From CAYOYH01 sp964408165 (GTDB lineage Bacteria; Patescibacteriota; Saccharimonadia; Saccharimonadales; CAYOYH01), in contig CAYOYH010000023.1 in assembly GCA_964408165.1 (NCBI GenBank), positions 1 through 11,330 of the forward strand: a DNA stretch of 11,330 bases, read 5' to 3'. The position numbers were made by a program, and so were the translations under genes. Shown piece after piece: positions 11,255-11,330 of the stretch. The notes beneath the pieces were generated by a model that saw only the letters and a list, made by a program, of their open reading frames with translations, made no database searches and was not told the origin of the DNA. Position 1 is the stretch's first letter. Each line of letters begins with the position of its first letter.

Positions 11255-11269
11255 GCATAAGTATTATGT

Positions 11270-11296
11270 AAAATAGAGCAAATTGCCTCTATTTTT
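11270..11296. terminator. Intrinsic terminator, possibly bidirectional
   Basis: AAAATAGAG (11270-11278) and CTCTATTTT (11287-11295) pair over 9 bp around CAAATTGC, with A and T runs at the outer ends. It would end transcripts reading through the split tRNA-like segment. Confidence 0.65.
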
Positions 11297-11330
11297 ATTT
11301 CTCCAAATTATCAGTGCCCAATAAGTGACA

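Overview
The window reads like a chromosome segment of a small-genome bacterium of the Candidate Phyla Radiation (Patescibacteria), possibly Saccharibacteria. This placement is inference. It rests on the compact minus-strand operon lemA-htpX-(membrane protein)-ligA with overlapping start and stop codons, a LigA lacking zinc-finger cysteines, small single-domain proteins of unknown family, and intergenic 7-bp drifting repeats. TGA is used as a stop (for example in the ATGA junction of the membrane protein gene and ligA), so the standard code applies.

Region 1 (1-3430, minus strand, AT-rich, accessory). In transcription order: an extended -10 promoter (3402-3410), a two-helix membrane protein with a PH-like domain, an attC-like palindrome, an M50-like HEYGH membrane metallopeptidase, a second attC-like site cut off by the 3' end of an IS transposase, a membrane-anchored extracytoplasmic protein, a small membrane protein gene with a TGA inside its only membrane helix, a weak third attC-like sequence, a THEP1-type P-loop NTPase gene broken by one extra A in a poly(A) run and truncated, and an IS481-type end at the window edge. 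The single-gene units, short leaders and palindromes 21-22 nt after two stop codons suggest a decaying integron-cassette-like array. No integrase is visible.

Region 2 (3429-4602). A 59-aa AbrB/MazE-like DNA-binding protein with a perfect Shine-Dalgarno, preceded by a 105-bp heptad-periodic tract and a 16-bp-stem terminator. Then about 800 bp without a convincing gene: remnants of small reading frames, a 16-bp palindrome between direct repeats, and two 64-bp tandem units each holding a strong hairpin.

Region 3 (4603-9041, minus strand). The housekeeping operon: LemA, HtpX protease, a six-helix membrane protein and NAD-dependent DNA ligase. A second heptad-repeat tract lies between lemA and htpX.

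Region 4 (9113-10784). tRNA-Leu(UAA) and tRNA-Cys(GCA) with a terminator on the minus strand, downstream of a gene for a C-terminally membrane-anchored protein. A divergent, apparently leaderless promoter pair separates that gene from a plus-strand pair: a coiled-coil protein translationally coupled to a nucleoside 2-deoxyribosyltransferase-like protein.

Region 5 (10785-11330). A hairpin-rich leader, tRNA-Gly(GCC) with an unusual A19/U56 elbow pair, its terminator, and then a striking partial copy of the 3' half of that tRNA gene, split in three by hairpin-rich insertions and followed by another terminator.
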